Shown: one piece after another, positions 1 through 6,405 of the stretch
Position numbering within the stretch: position 1 is the first letter of the stretch
Layout: each line of letters begins with the position of its first letter
Source of the DNA: an uncultured Phenylobacterium sp.
GTDB lineage: Bacteria; Pseudomonadota; Alphaproteobacteria; Caulobacterales; Caulobacteraceae
Direction of reading: 5' to 3'
Length of the DNA stretch: 10,270 nt
Assembly: GCA_945952175.1 (NCBI GenBank)
Contig: CAMFHW010000105.1
Coordinates: 1 to 10,270, forward strand
Made by a program: the position numbers and the translations under genes
Notes under the pieces: generated by a model
The model's database searches: none
Told to the model about the DNA's origin: nothing
The model's input: the letters and a program-made list of their open reading frames with translations, nothing else

Positions 1-57
1 GACGGCATACGAGATTGCCTGTTGTCTGGTGGGCTCGGAGATGTGTATGAGGGACAG
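1..57 (+). other. Illumina Nextera P7/i7 adapter contamination at the contig end
   Basis: This is not genomic sequence. Bases 1-15 equal the 3' part of the P7 flow-cell primer (GACGGCATACGAGAT). Bases 16-23 are an 8-nt index, TGCCTGTT, one mismatch from the N711 primer index TGCCTCTT. Bases 24-38 match GTCTCGTGGGCTCGG with one mismatch at 28. Bases 39-57 match the Tn5 mosaic end AGATGTGTATAAGAGACAG with mismatches at 49 and 52. All four differences are G on the plus strand, as expected of a poor-quality read tail that was assembled without trimming. Read on the minus strand, the adapter extends the neighbouring ORF with the artefact peptide SLIHISEPTRQ. The parts and their order leave little doubt; the index assignment is less certain. 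Confidence 0.97.
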
Positions 58-402
58 CAGGAAGTAGGCGTGGATCATGCCGATCAGGAACAGCCAGAAC
101 AGCCGGCGATAATGGGTCTGCATCGGCCCGAGGCCGCCGCCCTCGGCGCGGTCGGCGATCAGCACGGCGCTGGCCCCGAACAGCATGGTGAAGAGCGCGC
201 GCATCTTGCCGTCGGTCAGGACGTTGTTGATCGCCCAGGTCCAGAGGTCGGCGCCGGTCGAGCCGCCGGCATAGGTCGGGTCGATATAGGCGAAGGTCGG
301 CAGGCCCATGCCGACGATGTTCATCAGCAAGATGCCCAGGACCGCGAAGCCGCGCACGGCGTCGATGGAGACGTGGCGATCGCCCGTCTGGCTGTTCGGC
401 AT
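58..402 (-). CDS. YeiB/DUF418-type membrane protein, N-terminal 115 residues only
   Basis: This is the N-terminal part of an integral inner-membrane protein resembling the YeiB/DUF418 family, whose N-terminal half belongs to an acyltransferase-like membrane superfamily. The biochemical role is unknown. Family-like signatures are SIDAVRGFAVLGILLMNI (residues 12-29, first membrane segment), DGKMRALFTMLFGASAVLI (64-82, second membrane segment after a typical short loop) and YRRLFWLFLIGMIHAYFLL (98 onward, third). The ATG at 402-400 is preceded by a G-rich stretch (GGGGGGAACC) that could serve as a weak ribosome-binding site. Family members are usually about 350-430 residues, so over two thirds is missing. 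The loss is caused by the contig ending in adapter, not by a mutation. Codons beyond base 58 must not be translated as part of the gene. The family call is fairly secure and the function is not. Confidence 0.8.
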
Positions 403-413
403 GGTTCCCCCCG

Positions 414-464
414 AGCCCTTTAGGGTCAGATGGATTCATCTGACCCGTTGAAAAGGGCTTTTTT
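414..464. terminator. Nested inverted repeat with T-tract
   Basis: A perfect 10-bp stem, GGGTCAGATG (423-432) with CATCTGACCC (437-446) around a GATT loop, sits inside a second 8-bp pair, AGCCCTTT (414-421) with AAAGGGCT (452-459). Six T's run from 459 to 464. Read on the plus strand this looks like an intrinsic terminator, but no plus-strand gene ends here. On the minus strand it would fold in the leader of the yeiB-like gene, ending 11 bases before its ATG and just beside the G-rich putative ribosome site. It could be a terminator for antisense transcription, a leader structure or, through the inner dyad, a protein-binding site. The structure is certain and the role is open. Confidence 0.5.
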
Positions 465-477
465 CTAAAGTTCGGAA

Positions 478-518
478 CGTGTCGGCCGCCGAAACCGCAA
501 ACACTCTCGGCTGACACG
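478..518. repeat. Imperfect 11-bp inverted repeat downstream of the efflux operon
   Basis: CGTGTCGGCCG (478-488) pairs with CGGCTGACACG (508-518) around a 19-nt loop. In plus-strand RNA all 11 positions pair, one as G-U. In minus-strand RNA there is one A-C mismatch. It lies 47 bp beyond the nodT stop codon, so it could help end or stabilise the efflux transcript, but it has no U-tract in that direction. The role is a guess. Confidence 0.35.
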
Positions 519-564
519 CTCCGGCCGGATTTTGGATGGGAGGATGCGCCAGCCGCGTACGCTG

Positions 565-1935
565 TCAATGAACGCTGTTCGCCCAGCCGCCGCCGAGGGC
601 CTGGTAGAGGGCGACCGAGGCCGCCAGCCGGTCCGAGCGCGCCTGGACGAGCGCGAGGTCCACGCCCAGCAGGCCGCGCTGGGCGTCGAGCTGTTCGAGG
701 AACGGGGAATAGCCGGCGCGGTAGCGGTTGGTGGCGAGGCTGAGCGCGTTGGCCGCCGCGGTCCTCTGGCGCTCCAGGGCCGCGACCTGCTCGTCGGTGC
801 GCCGCGCCGCGGCCAGGGCGTCCTCGACCTCGCGGAAGGCGGTGAGGGCCGCCTTGCGATAGGCGAACGCCGCCTGGTCGCGCCGGGCCGCCGCCCCGGC
901 CGCTTGGGCGCGCAGCCGGCCCCCCTGGAAGATCGGCGCCAGCACGCTGCCGCCCAGGGAGAAGACGTGAACCGGATCGGCCAGCAGGTCGGAATCGACG
1001 AAGCCGTCGGTGTCGGTGATCTGGAGGGTCGGCATGAAGGCCGCGCGCGCGGCGTCCAGCGAGCGGTCGGCGGCGACCAGTTGCTGCTCGGCCTGGGCGA
1101 TGTCGGGCCGCCGGCGCAGGACCTGGGCGGGCAGCAGGGCCGGCGGCGCGGGCGCGGCGATCTCGCCCAGCGCCCGACCGCGGCCGACGGTGCGAGGATT
1201 GTCGCCCAGCAGCAGGGCGAGCCCGTCCTCCTGGCGGCGGATCGCCAGCTCGGCGGCGGGGATCAACTGGGCGGCAGCGACGTAGTGGGCGTGCGACTGT
1301 TCGTATACCGGCCGCGGCGAGTAGCCGGTCTGGGCGCGGCGTCGCGCGATGCGTAGGGAGTCTTCCCGTGCGGCCACGGTCTGTTTCAGCACCTCGAGGC
1401 GGGCGTCCAGGGCGCGCAGGGCGAGATATCCGCTCGCCGCCGAGCTCGCCACGGCGAGGCGCACCGCGTCGCGCGCATCCTGGCTCGCCAGCAGCGAGGC
1501 GCGGGCGGCGGCGCGGGTGTCGGCCAGGCGGCCGAACAGGTCCACCTCGTAGGCGGCGGAGAACTGGGCCTGGCCCACGGTCTGCACCTGCGGCCGGCCG
1601 AAGGCGTTCAGCTGGCGCTGCTCGCCACCGCCCGCACCCACGCCCAGGGTCGGATACTTGGTCGCCTCGGCCTGGCGGAACGCCGCCTGGGCCTCGGTCA
1701 CCCGCGCGACGGCGATGGCGAGGTCGGTGTTGTCGGCGAGCGCCTTGTCGACCACCGCGGTGAGGGCGGGATCGCCGAAGGCGCGCCACCAGGTGGCGTC
1801 GACCGTCTCCTCCGCACCGGCCGCATCGCGCCACGCGGTTGGCGGCGCGACCTGGGCGGCCGGCGGCGCGGCCGGCCGGGGCCCCGCACACGCGGCCAGC
1901 AGGGCGCAGGCGCAGAGGGCGGCCCCGCGTCTCAT
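565..1935 (-). CDS. NodT-family outer-membrane efflux lipoprotein (TolC-like)
   Basis: This is the outer-membrane factor of the tripartite pump encoded with the two genes upstream. Trimers form a beta-barrel and periplasmic alpha-barrel that carry drugs out of the cell. The 456-residue length is typical. It starts with a lipoprotein signal, MRRGAALCACALLAAC, with lipobox LAAC and Cys16 as the lipidated residue. A Pro/Ala-rich linker follows, then the family hallmark WWRAFGDPALTAVVDKAL (49-66) and NTDLAIAVARVTEAQAAFRQAEA (69-91). The second half repeats the long-helix pattern, including RRPDIAQAEQQLVAADRSLDAARAAFMPTL. The ATG at 1935 overlaps the stop codon of the fusion-protein gene as ATGA, with GGAGAC five bases upstream, so the two are probably translationally coupled. 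It is the last gene of the operon. The family is clear; the substrate cannot be told from sequence. Confidence 0.93.
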   Translation of the reverse strand: MRRGAALCACALLAACAGPRPAAPPAAQVAPPTAWRDAAGAEETVDATWWRAFGDPALTAVVDKALADNTDLAIAVARVTEAQAAFRQAEATKYPTLGVGAGGGEQRQLNAFGRPQVQTVGQAQFSAAYEVDLFGRLADTRAAARASLLASQDARDAVRLAVASSAASGYLALRALDARLEVLKQTVAAREDSLRIARRRAQTGYSPRPVYEQSHAHYVAAAQLIPAAELAIRRQEDGLALLLGDNPRTVGRGRALGEIAAPAPPALLPAQVLRRRPDIAQAEQQLVAADRSLDAARAAFMPTLQITDTDGFVDSDLLADPVHVFSLGGSVLAPIFQGGRLRAQAAGAAARRDQAAFAYRKAALTAFREVEDALAAARRTDEQVAALERQRTAAANALSLATNRYRAGYSPFLEQLDAQRGLLGVDLALVQARSDRLAASVALYQALGGGWANSVH

Positions 1936-3047
1936 CGGCCGTCTCCGGCCGGGATCACATGGGCCTCCACCGACATGCCGGGCCGCAGGCGCGCGGCCAG
2001 CTTCTGGCCCGGATCGACCGCGATCCGCACCCCGATCCGCTGCGGCACCTTCACGAAATTGCCGGTAGCGTTGTCGGGCTTCAGCACCGCGAACTCCGAG
2101 CCGGCGGCGGGCGAGATGCGCTCGACGTGGCCGGTCAGCTTGGCGCCGCCCAGGGCGTCGACCCGGAAGGTTGCCCGGTCGCCCGGCGCCATGCGCCGCG
2201 TCTGGGCCTCGCGATAGTTGGCGATGATCCAGCGGTCGGCCGGCACCAGGGACAGGAACTGGGTGCCGTTGGTCACGTACTGGCCCAGACGCACGCCGAC
2301 CTCGCCGACCTGGCCGGCCTCGGGCGCGCGGATCACGGTGTTGGAGAGGTCGATCTCCGCCAGACGCAGCTGGGCGCGGGCCGCCTCGACCTGGGCCTCC
2401 AGGCCGCCGCGGCCGACATCGACCGTGCGCACGTCCTGGCGGGCGATCTCGCCGGAGGCCTCCGCCTGGCGCACGCCCGCCTCTGCCTGGCGCAGGGCCG
2501 CTAGCGTCTGGTCGCGCTCGCGCACCGAAACCGAGCCGTCGCGCACCAGGTCGTCGACGCGGGCCATGTCGGCCTTGGCGCGCAGCAGCTGGGCGGCGGC
2601 GTTGGCGCGGTTGGCCGCCTGGCCGGCCAGCGCGGCCGTGCGTGCGGCGTGGGCCTGGTTGCTGTTGGCCAGCGCGGCTTCCTGGGCGTCCACCGCGGCG
2701 CGGGCCTGGGCCAACCGCGCCTGGTAGATACGGTCGTCCACCCGCGCCAGCACCTGGCCGGGCTGGACCAGCTCGTAGTCCTTGACCAGCACCTGGACCA
2801 CATAGCCGCTGACCTGGGGCGCGATCACCGTGGTGCGGCCCCGGACATAGGCGTTCTGGGTGCTCTCCCCGCCGCCGGAGAAGGGCGGCAGCCGCCAGAG
2901 CGCCAGCACGGCCAGGCTCACCCCCACCGCCAGCAGGGCGGCGATGGCGATGGTCAGGTTGCGATGCGGCGGCGGACGCCAGACCGGCGGTGGCGCGGCG
3001 TCGGGCCCAGTGTCCGGTTCAGGGGCGGGAGGCGGTTGGTCGCTCAT
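1932..3047 (-). CDS. EmrA-like periplasmic membrane-fusion (HlyD-family) protein
   Basis: This adaptor links the MFS pump to the NodT channel. At 371 residues it has a short Pro-rich cytoplasmic N-terminus (1-29), one membrane anchor (about 31-51), a first lipoyl half-motif with the strand VIAPQVSGYVVQVLVKDYELVQPGQVLARVD (74-104), a long Ala/Gln-rich coiled-coil hairpin (about 105-235) and the second lipoyl half (TVIRAPEAGQVGEV, 237-250). A beta-barrel follows, with NATGNFVKVPQRIGVRI (326-342), a stretch characteristic of EmrA-type proteins that serve MFS partners. The reading frame stays open far upstream to 4553, but that part is antisense-frame noise within the pump gene. The start at 3047 is fixed by a perfect AGGAGG seven bases upstream and by the ATGA overlap with the MFS stop. 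The downstream junction with nodT is also ATGA. Confidence 0.93.
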   Translation of the reverse strand: MSDQPPPAPEPDTGPDAAPPPVWRPPPHRNLTIAIAALLAVGVSLAVLALWRLPPFSGGGESTQNAYVRGRTTVIAPQVSGYVVQVLVKDYELVQPGQVLARVDDRIYQARLAQARAAVDAQEAALANSNQAHAARTAALAGQAANRANAAAQLLRAKADMARVDDLVRDGSVSVRERDQTLAALRQAEAGVRQAEASGEIARQDVRTVDVGRGGLEAQVEAARAQLRLAEIDLSNTVIRAPEAGQVGEVGVRLGQYVTNGTQFLSLVPADRWIIANYREAQTRRMAPGDRATFRVDALGGAKLTGHVERISPAAGSEFAVLKPDNATGNFVKVPQRIGVRIAVDPGQKLAARLRPGMSVEAHVIPAGDGR

Positions 3048-4675
3048 GCCTGGGCCTCCTGGCGACGGCGTTGGATGCGATAGAAGATGATGAGGTAGGC
3101 CACGTAGAGGGCGGTCAGCAGCGCCAGCAACGCCACCACGCGGAACACGTCGTTGAAAGCCAGGATGTTGGCCTCGCGGGTCAGGGCCTGGAACAGCAGC
3201 CCACCCCCCTGTCCGCTCCGCGCGGCGGGATCGGTGACCGCGCCGGCGATCGCCCCGGCCCCGGCCTGCAGCCGCGCGGCGACTTGCGGATCGGCCGCCT
3301 GCAGGTGCTCGGCCAGCGACAGCGCGTGCGCGCGGGCGCTCACCACCTGCAGCGAGCCCAGGGCCGCGGCCCCGCCCAGGCCGCCGATGTTCTGGGTGAT
3401 GCTGAACAGCACGATGAAGCTGACGAAGAAAGGCGGGCCGGCCTGCATCATCCGCAGGAAGCCGTAGATCAGGGCGGGACCGACGAAGAGGGTCGCCCCG
3501 AAAGCGATCAGGCATTGGCTCAGATAGAGCTGCTCGGGGCGGGTCAGGTTGTTGGCGTGGCTGTCCATCCAGGCGCCCAGCGCGATGAACAGGGCGGCGA
3601 CCATCACCTGGTGCGGCAACCGGTCGACGGAGAGGGTCAGCACGCTGGCCGCCGTGCCTGCGATCATGGCCAGCGCCACGAAGCCGAACAGCAGGTGGAG
3701 CTGGTCGTTGGTCAGGCCGCCGAAGGTCAGCAGGCCCACGGCGCCATAGGTCTGCTCGGCCAGGGCGAAGCGCATCAAGAGCGCGACGGCGGCGAAGCGG
3801 ACGATGTCGATGCTGGCGATCCAGCGGATCTGCAGCAGGGGGCGCTCGCGGTGGAGCTCCAGCGCGATCGCCACGGCGAACAGCGGGGCGGCGGCGGCCA
3901 GGGCCCAACCGAGCCAGGGCGTGTCGGCCCACCAGAGCAGCCGCCCCTCGGCGAGCACCGCGCAGACCATGGCGAAGGCCGGGAAGACCAGGGCGATGGT
4001 GACGAAGTCCAGCGGCTCGAAGGCCGGACTCTTGTCGCTTGGCGGCAGGGGCAGCAGCAGGTTGACCATCAGGGTGACCGCGACCGCCACGAACTCGATC
4101 AGGTGAACGCCAAGGTCGGCGTCGAAAGTCAGGGTCTCGACGGGGACCATGCGCGCCAGGGCCGGCCCGAGCTGGGTCAGGCCCAGGCCCATCACCAGGG
4201 CGACCGGCCGCGCGGGGGCGGGCATCACCTGGAAGAGGTTGTAGAGGGTCATGGTGGTGAGGGCGGAGCCGGCGATGCCGGAGGCCGCCCGGATCAGGAT
4301 CGCCGAGCCGTAGGTCGGGACGAACACCTGCCAGAACGCGGCCGCCGCGTAGACGGCCAGCAGGGTCAGGGTGACGGCGGGGATGCCGAACTGGATCCGG
4401 GCCTTGACCAGCAGCAGGTTGGCGGTGGCGTTGAAGGCGACATAGACGGCGGGCAGCAGGCTCGCCTGGACGACGGTCAGGCCCAGCGCCCCGCCCAGGG
4501 CCGGCGCGTTGACGGTCACCAGCCCGTTGCAGAAGCTCGCCGACAGCCCGCACAGCAGGGCGGCGAAGACATAGGCGATCCGGCGGCGCGTCGTGTGGCG
4601 CGGCGAATAGGGCGAACCCGGCAGGGTCGGCCGCTCTTCCGGCGCATAGGCGTAGTCTGTGGCCGCGATGCTCAT
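3044..4675 (-). CDS. EmrB-like MFS multidrug transporter (DHA2-type, about 14 membrane segments)
   Basis: This is the inner-membrane pump of the efflux system, probably a proton-driven drug antiporter. The 543-residue length and hydrophobic pattern fit the 14-segment DHA2 family. There is a polar N-terminus (1-32), then segments starting at about 33. PAVYVAFNATANLLLVKARIQFG (75-97) lies at the usual motif A loop. VMGLGLTQLGPALARMVP (161-178) is a degenerate form of the antiporter motif C. A periplasmic loop rich in Ala/Gln (about 446-495) precedes the last segment, and NILAFNDVFRVVALLALLTALYVAYL (503-528) closely resembles the EmrB C-terminal helix. The acidic residue of the usual LDxTIVNVALP motif in the first segment is absent (FCNGLVTVNAPAL, 48-60). 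It is the first gene of the operon, so the order is pump, adaptor, channel. The ATG at 4675 has only a weak upstream GGGCGACGG. The family is well supported; the substrate is unknown. Confidence 0.92.
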   Translation of the reverse strand: MSIAATDYAYAPEERPTLPGSPYSPRHTTRRRIAYVFAALLCGLSASFCNGLVTVNAPALGGALGLTVVQASLLPAVYVAFNATANLLLVKARIQFGIPAVTLTLLAVYAAAAFWQVFVPTYGSAILIRAASGIAGSALTTMTLYNLFQVMPAPARPVALVMGLGLTQLGPALARMVPVETLTFDADLGVHLIEFVAVAVTLMVNLLLPLPPSDKSPAFEPLDFVTIALVFPAFAMVCAVLAEGRLLWWADTPWLGWALAAAAPLFAVAIALELHRERPLLQIRWIASIDIVRFAAVALLMRFALAEQTYGAVGLLTFGGLTNDQLHLLFGFVALAMIAGTAASVLTLSVDRLPHQVMVAALFIALGAWMDSHANNLTRPEQLYLSQCLIAFGATLFVGPALIYGFLRMMQAGPPFFVSFIVLFSITQNIGGLGGAAALGSLQVVSARAHALSLAEHLQAADPQVAARLQAGAGAIAGAVTDPAARSGQGGGLLFQALTREANILAFNDVFRVVALLALLTALYVAYLIIFYRIQRRRQEAQA

Positions 4676-4781
4676 CCGTCGCCCGAAACAGCCTGAGCCG
4701 AACTCTTAGCGCGCCCCGTCGGCGGAGGCGATTGCCCTTGGGGAAATCGGCGTCTCGGCCGGCGATTGTCGCAAAGCGATG

Positions 4782-4819
4782 CGGGTGGGGGCGTGGTGTG
4801 TGCGGAACGCCCCCACCCG
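4782..4819. repeat. Perfect 13-bp GC-rich hairpin
   Basis: CGGGTGGGGGCGT (4782-4794) and ACGCCCCCACCCG (4807-4819) are exact complements around a 12-nt loop. There is no T-tract on either side. It lies 107 bp upstream of the MFS start and about 95 bp after the wrbA stop. It could be a terminator without a U-tract, a transcript-stabilising fold or an operator. Confidence 0.5.
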
Positions 4820-4866
4820 TCGGTGACGCCCTGGGCGGGCTGGGAGATGCCCAGGACGTCGCTCGC

Positions 4867-4901
4867 CGCCCTCCCGGGGGGCTGGGGGGAGTGGGAGGGC
4901 G
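4867..4901 (-). terminator. 9-bp GC hairpin just after wrbA
   Basis: CGCCCTCCC (4867-4875) pairs exactly with GGGAGGGCG (4893-4901) around a 17-nt G-rich loop. It begins 13 bases past the wrbA stop codon, where a terminator would be expected. There is no U-run after it, so it is at best a non-canonical terminator or an end-protecting stem, perhaps acting with the hairpin at 4782-4819. Confidence 0.4.
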
Positions 4902-4914
4902 GGGTCTCCTATCT

Positions 4915-5514
4915 CTACGCTGCGAGTTTCGCCGCGGTTTCAGCGATCTTTCGGCCTTGATACCGGGCGCCGGTCAGCTCGTTCTCGCTGGGCTGGCGCG
5001 ATCCGTCGCCGCCGGCGATCGTCGAGGCGCCGTAGGGGCTGCCGCCCGTGATCTCGTCCAGCGTCATCTGGCCGGCGTGGCCATAGTCGAGGCCCACCAC
5101 CACCATGCCGAAGTGCAGCAGGTTGGTGATGATGTTGAACAGGGTCGTCTCCTGGCCGCCGTGCTGGGTGGCGGTCGAGGTGAAGGCGCCGCCGACCTTT
5201 CCGTGCAGGGCGCCCTTGGCCCACAGGCCGCCGGCCTGGTCGAGGAAGGCCGCCATCTGCGAATTCATGCGGCCGAAGCGGGTGCCCGCGCCGATGACGA
5301 TGGCGTCGTAGTTGGCCAGATCCTCGATCTTGGCGATCGGGGCTTCCTGGTCGAGTTTGAAATGCGCCGCCCTGGCGATTTCTTCCGGCACGGTTTCGGG
5401 GACGCGCTTGATATCCACCTGGGCGCCGGCCTCGCGCGCGCCTTCGGCCACGGCCTTGGCCATGGTTTCGAGGTGCCCGTAGGCGGAGTGATAGAGGACG
5501 AGGACCTTGGTCAT
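4915..5514 (-). CDS. wrbA: NAD(P)H:quinone oxidoreductase, WrbA type
   Basis: This flavodoxin-fold FMN enzyme reduces quinones by two electrons with NAD(P)H, avoiding semiquinone radicals. It acts in the cytoplasm as a tetramer. The 199-residue length equals that of typical WrbA. Visible motifs are the N-terminal strand and FMN-phosphate loop (KVLVLYHSAYGHLETMA, 3-19), the flavin-binding GAGTRFGRMNSQMAAFLDQAG (75-95), STATQHGGQETT (113-124), and the family C-terminal block GGSPYGASTIAGGDGSRQPS (157-176). The start at 5514 gives an N-terminus that aligns with the family. The upstream sequence has only a poor ribosome site, so translation may depend partly on reading from pirin. Pirin ends 68 bp upstream in the same direction, suggesting one pirin-wrbA transcript. 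The gap holds a 9-nt direct repeat GCCCGGCCG (5544, 5564) that can also form a 7-bp stem. Confidence 0.96.
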   Translation of the reverse strand: MTKVLVLYHSAYGHLETMAKAVAEGAREAGAQVDIKRVPETVPEEIARAAHFKLDQEAPIAKIEDLANYDAIVIGAGTRFGRMNSQMAAFLDQAGGLWAKGALHGKVGGAFTSTATQHGGQETTLFNIITNLLHFGMVVVGLDYGHAGQMTLDEITGGSPYGASTIAGGDGSRQPSENELTGARYQGRKIAETAAKLAA

Positions 5515-5582
5515 GGGACGGTTCCAGTTCGAGGAGGAAAGGGGCCCGGCCGAGCGGGGAGGAGCCCGGCCGGGGAGGTGGG

Positions 5583-6281
5583 TCAGGCGGCGTCGACGAG
5601 CACCAGTTCGGCGTCTTCGAGCGCGGTGACCTTAAGGACGTCAACGTCGCGGATGGCGGCGCCGTCGCGGGCGTTCAGCGCCACGCCGTTGACCTCGACC
5701 TTGCCGGTGGCCGGCACGAGATAGCCGTAGCGGTCGGCGCCGAGTTCGTATTCGGCGCTCTCGCCGGCTTTCAGCGTCGCGGCCACCACGCGGCCGTTGG
5801 TGCGGATCGGCAGGACGTCGGCGTCGCCTTCGACGCCGGAGGCCAGGGTCACGAACTTCCCGGCGCGCTCACCCTTGGGGAAGGGCTTGGCGCCCCAGGA
5901 AGGCTCGCCGCCCGCCTTGTTCGGCAGGATCCAGATCTGGAACAGGGTCGTGGCCTTGTCTTCCAGATTGTACTCCGCGTGGCGGATGCCGGAGCCCGCG
6001 CTCATCACCTGAACATCGCCGGCCTCGGTGCGGCCCTTGTTGCCCAGGCTGTCCTGGTGGGTGATCGCCCCCTCGCGGACATAGGTGATGATCTCCATGT
6101 TGGCGTGGGGATGCGGCGGGAAGCCGGAATTGGGCTCGATGCGGTCGTCGTTCCACACGCGCAGCGGGCCCCAGCCCATGCGCTTCGGATCGTGGTATTC
6201 GGCGAACGAGAAGTGATGCTTGGCGTCGAGCCAGCCGTGGTTGGCGCCGCCGAGGCTTTCGAAGGGTCGGACTTCGATCAT
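5583..6281 (-). CDS. Pirin family bicupin protein (YhaK/quercetinase-like)
   Basis: This is a cytoplasmic metal-binding bicupin. Some bacterial pirins have quercetin 2,3-dioxygenase activity and others act as redox sensors; which applies here is unknown. The 232-residue protein has the pirin opening (RPFESLGGANHGWLDAKHHF, 5-24) and the N-terminal cupin signature PHPHANMEIITYVREG (56-71). The four expected metal ligands are His57, His59, His101 and Glu103 (GSGIRHAEYN). The second cupin, which usually lacks metal ligands, covers about 145-232. The frame is open upstream to 6713, but that would run into the divergent lysR gene. The ATG at 6281 has a perfect AAGGAGG eight bases upstream and matches the family N-terminus. 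It is first in a probable operon with wrbA and divergent from a LysR gene likely to control it. Confidence 0.95.
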   Translation of the reverse strand: MIEVRPFESLGGANHGWLDAKHHFSFAEYHDPKRMGWGPLRVWNDDRIEPNSGFPPHPHANMEIITYVREGAITHQDSLGNKGRTEAGDVQVMSAGSGIRHAEYNLEDKATTLFQIWILPNKAGGEPSWGAKPFPKGERAGKFVTLASGVEGDADVLPIRTNGRVVAATLKAGESAEYELGADRYGYLVPATGKVEVNGVALNARDGAAIRDVDVLKVTALEDAELVLVDAA

Positions 6282-6369
6282 GTTTGAAACCTCCTTGTGG
6301 GAGGACCGCCGGGCTCGGCGGCCGCTCCGTTCGAGAGGGAATTTAGGGCTTGCGTTGAGGCGCGAAATA

Positions 6370-6393
6370 GAAACGATAGAAATTGATCGTTTC
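6370..6393. promoter_or_regulatory. Palindrome in the pirin-lysR gap, candidate LysR-type operator
   Basis: GAAACGAT (6370-6377) and ATCGTTTC (6386-6393) are exact inverted copies separated by 8 bp, in an AT-rich patch within very GC-rich DNA. The site ends 12 bp before the lysR ATG and lies 89 bp from the pirin ATG, a usual place for a LysR regulator to repress itself and act on a divergent gene. Its even spacing does not fit a centred T-N11-A box, so the exact contacts are uncertain. A weak plus-strand promoter TTGCGT (6350) with 17-bp spacer and ACGATA (6373) would overlap it. Confidence 0.65.
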
Positions 6394-6405
6394 AGGATTT
6401 GATAC

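Larger units (their letters stand above)
4676..4914. promoter_or_regulatory. Intergenic region between wrbA and the efflux operon
   Basis: This 239-bp gap between two minus-strand genes contains no credible ORF. It should hold the end of the pirin-wrbA transcript and the promoter of the efflux operon. It carries two strong GC hairpins, listed separately. I looked for a -35/-10 pair on the minus strand and found none I would defend. No regulator gene adjoins the efflux operon, so how it is controlled cannot be read from this window. Confidence 0.5.

Noticed and set aside
22..423. A plus-strand 133-codon frame at the left end
   Set aside because: It starts inside the sequencing adapter and is antisense to the yeiB-like gene.
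3048..4553. A long minus-strand frame continuing upstream of the fusion-protein gene
   Set aside because: It lies in another frame of the MFS gene, is rich in Arg/Gly/Pro and has no domain; the start at 3047 has a perfect ribosome site and an ATGA overlap.
2990..4696. A 568-codon plus-strand open frame opposite the MFS gene
   Set aside because: Its composition (Gln/Gly/Arg/Asp-rich) is typical of an antisense shadow in high-GC DNA, and the opposite strand codes for a clear transporter.
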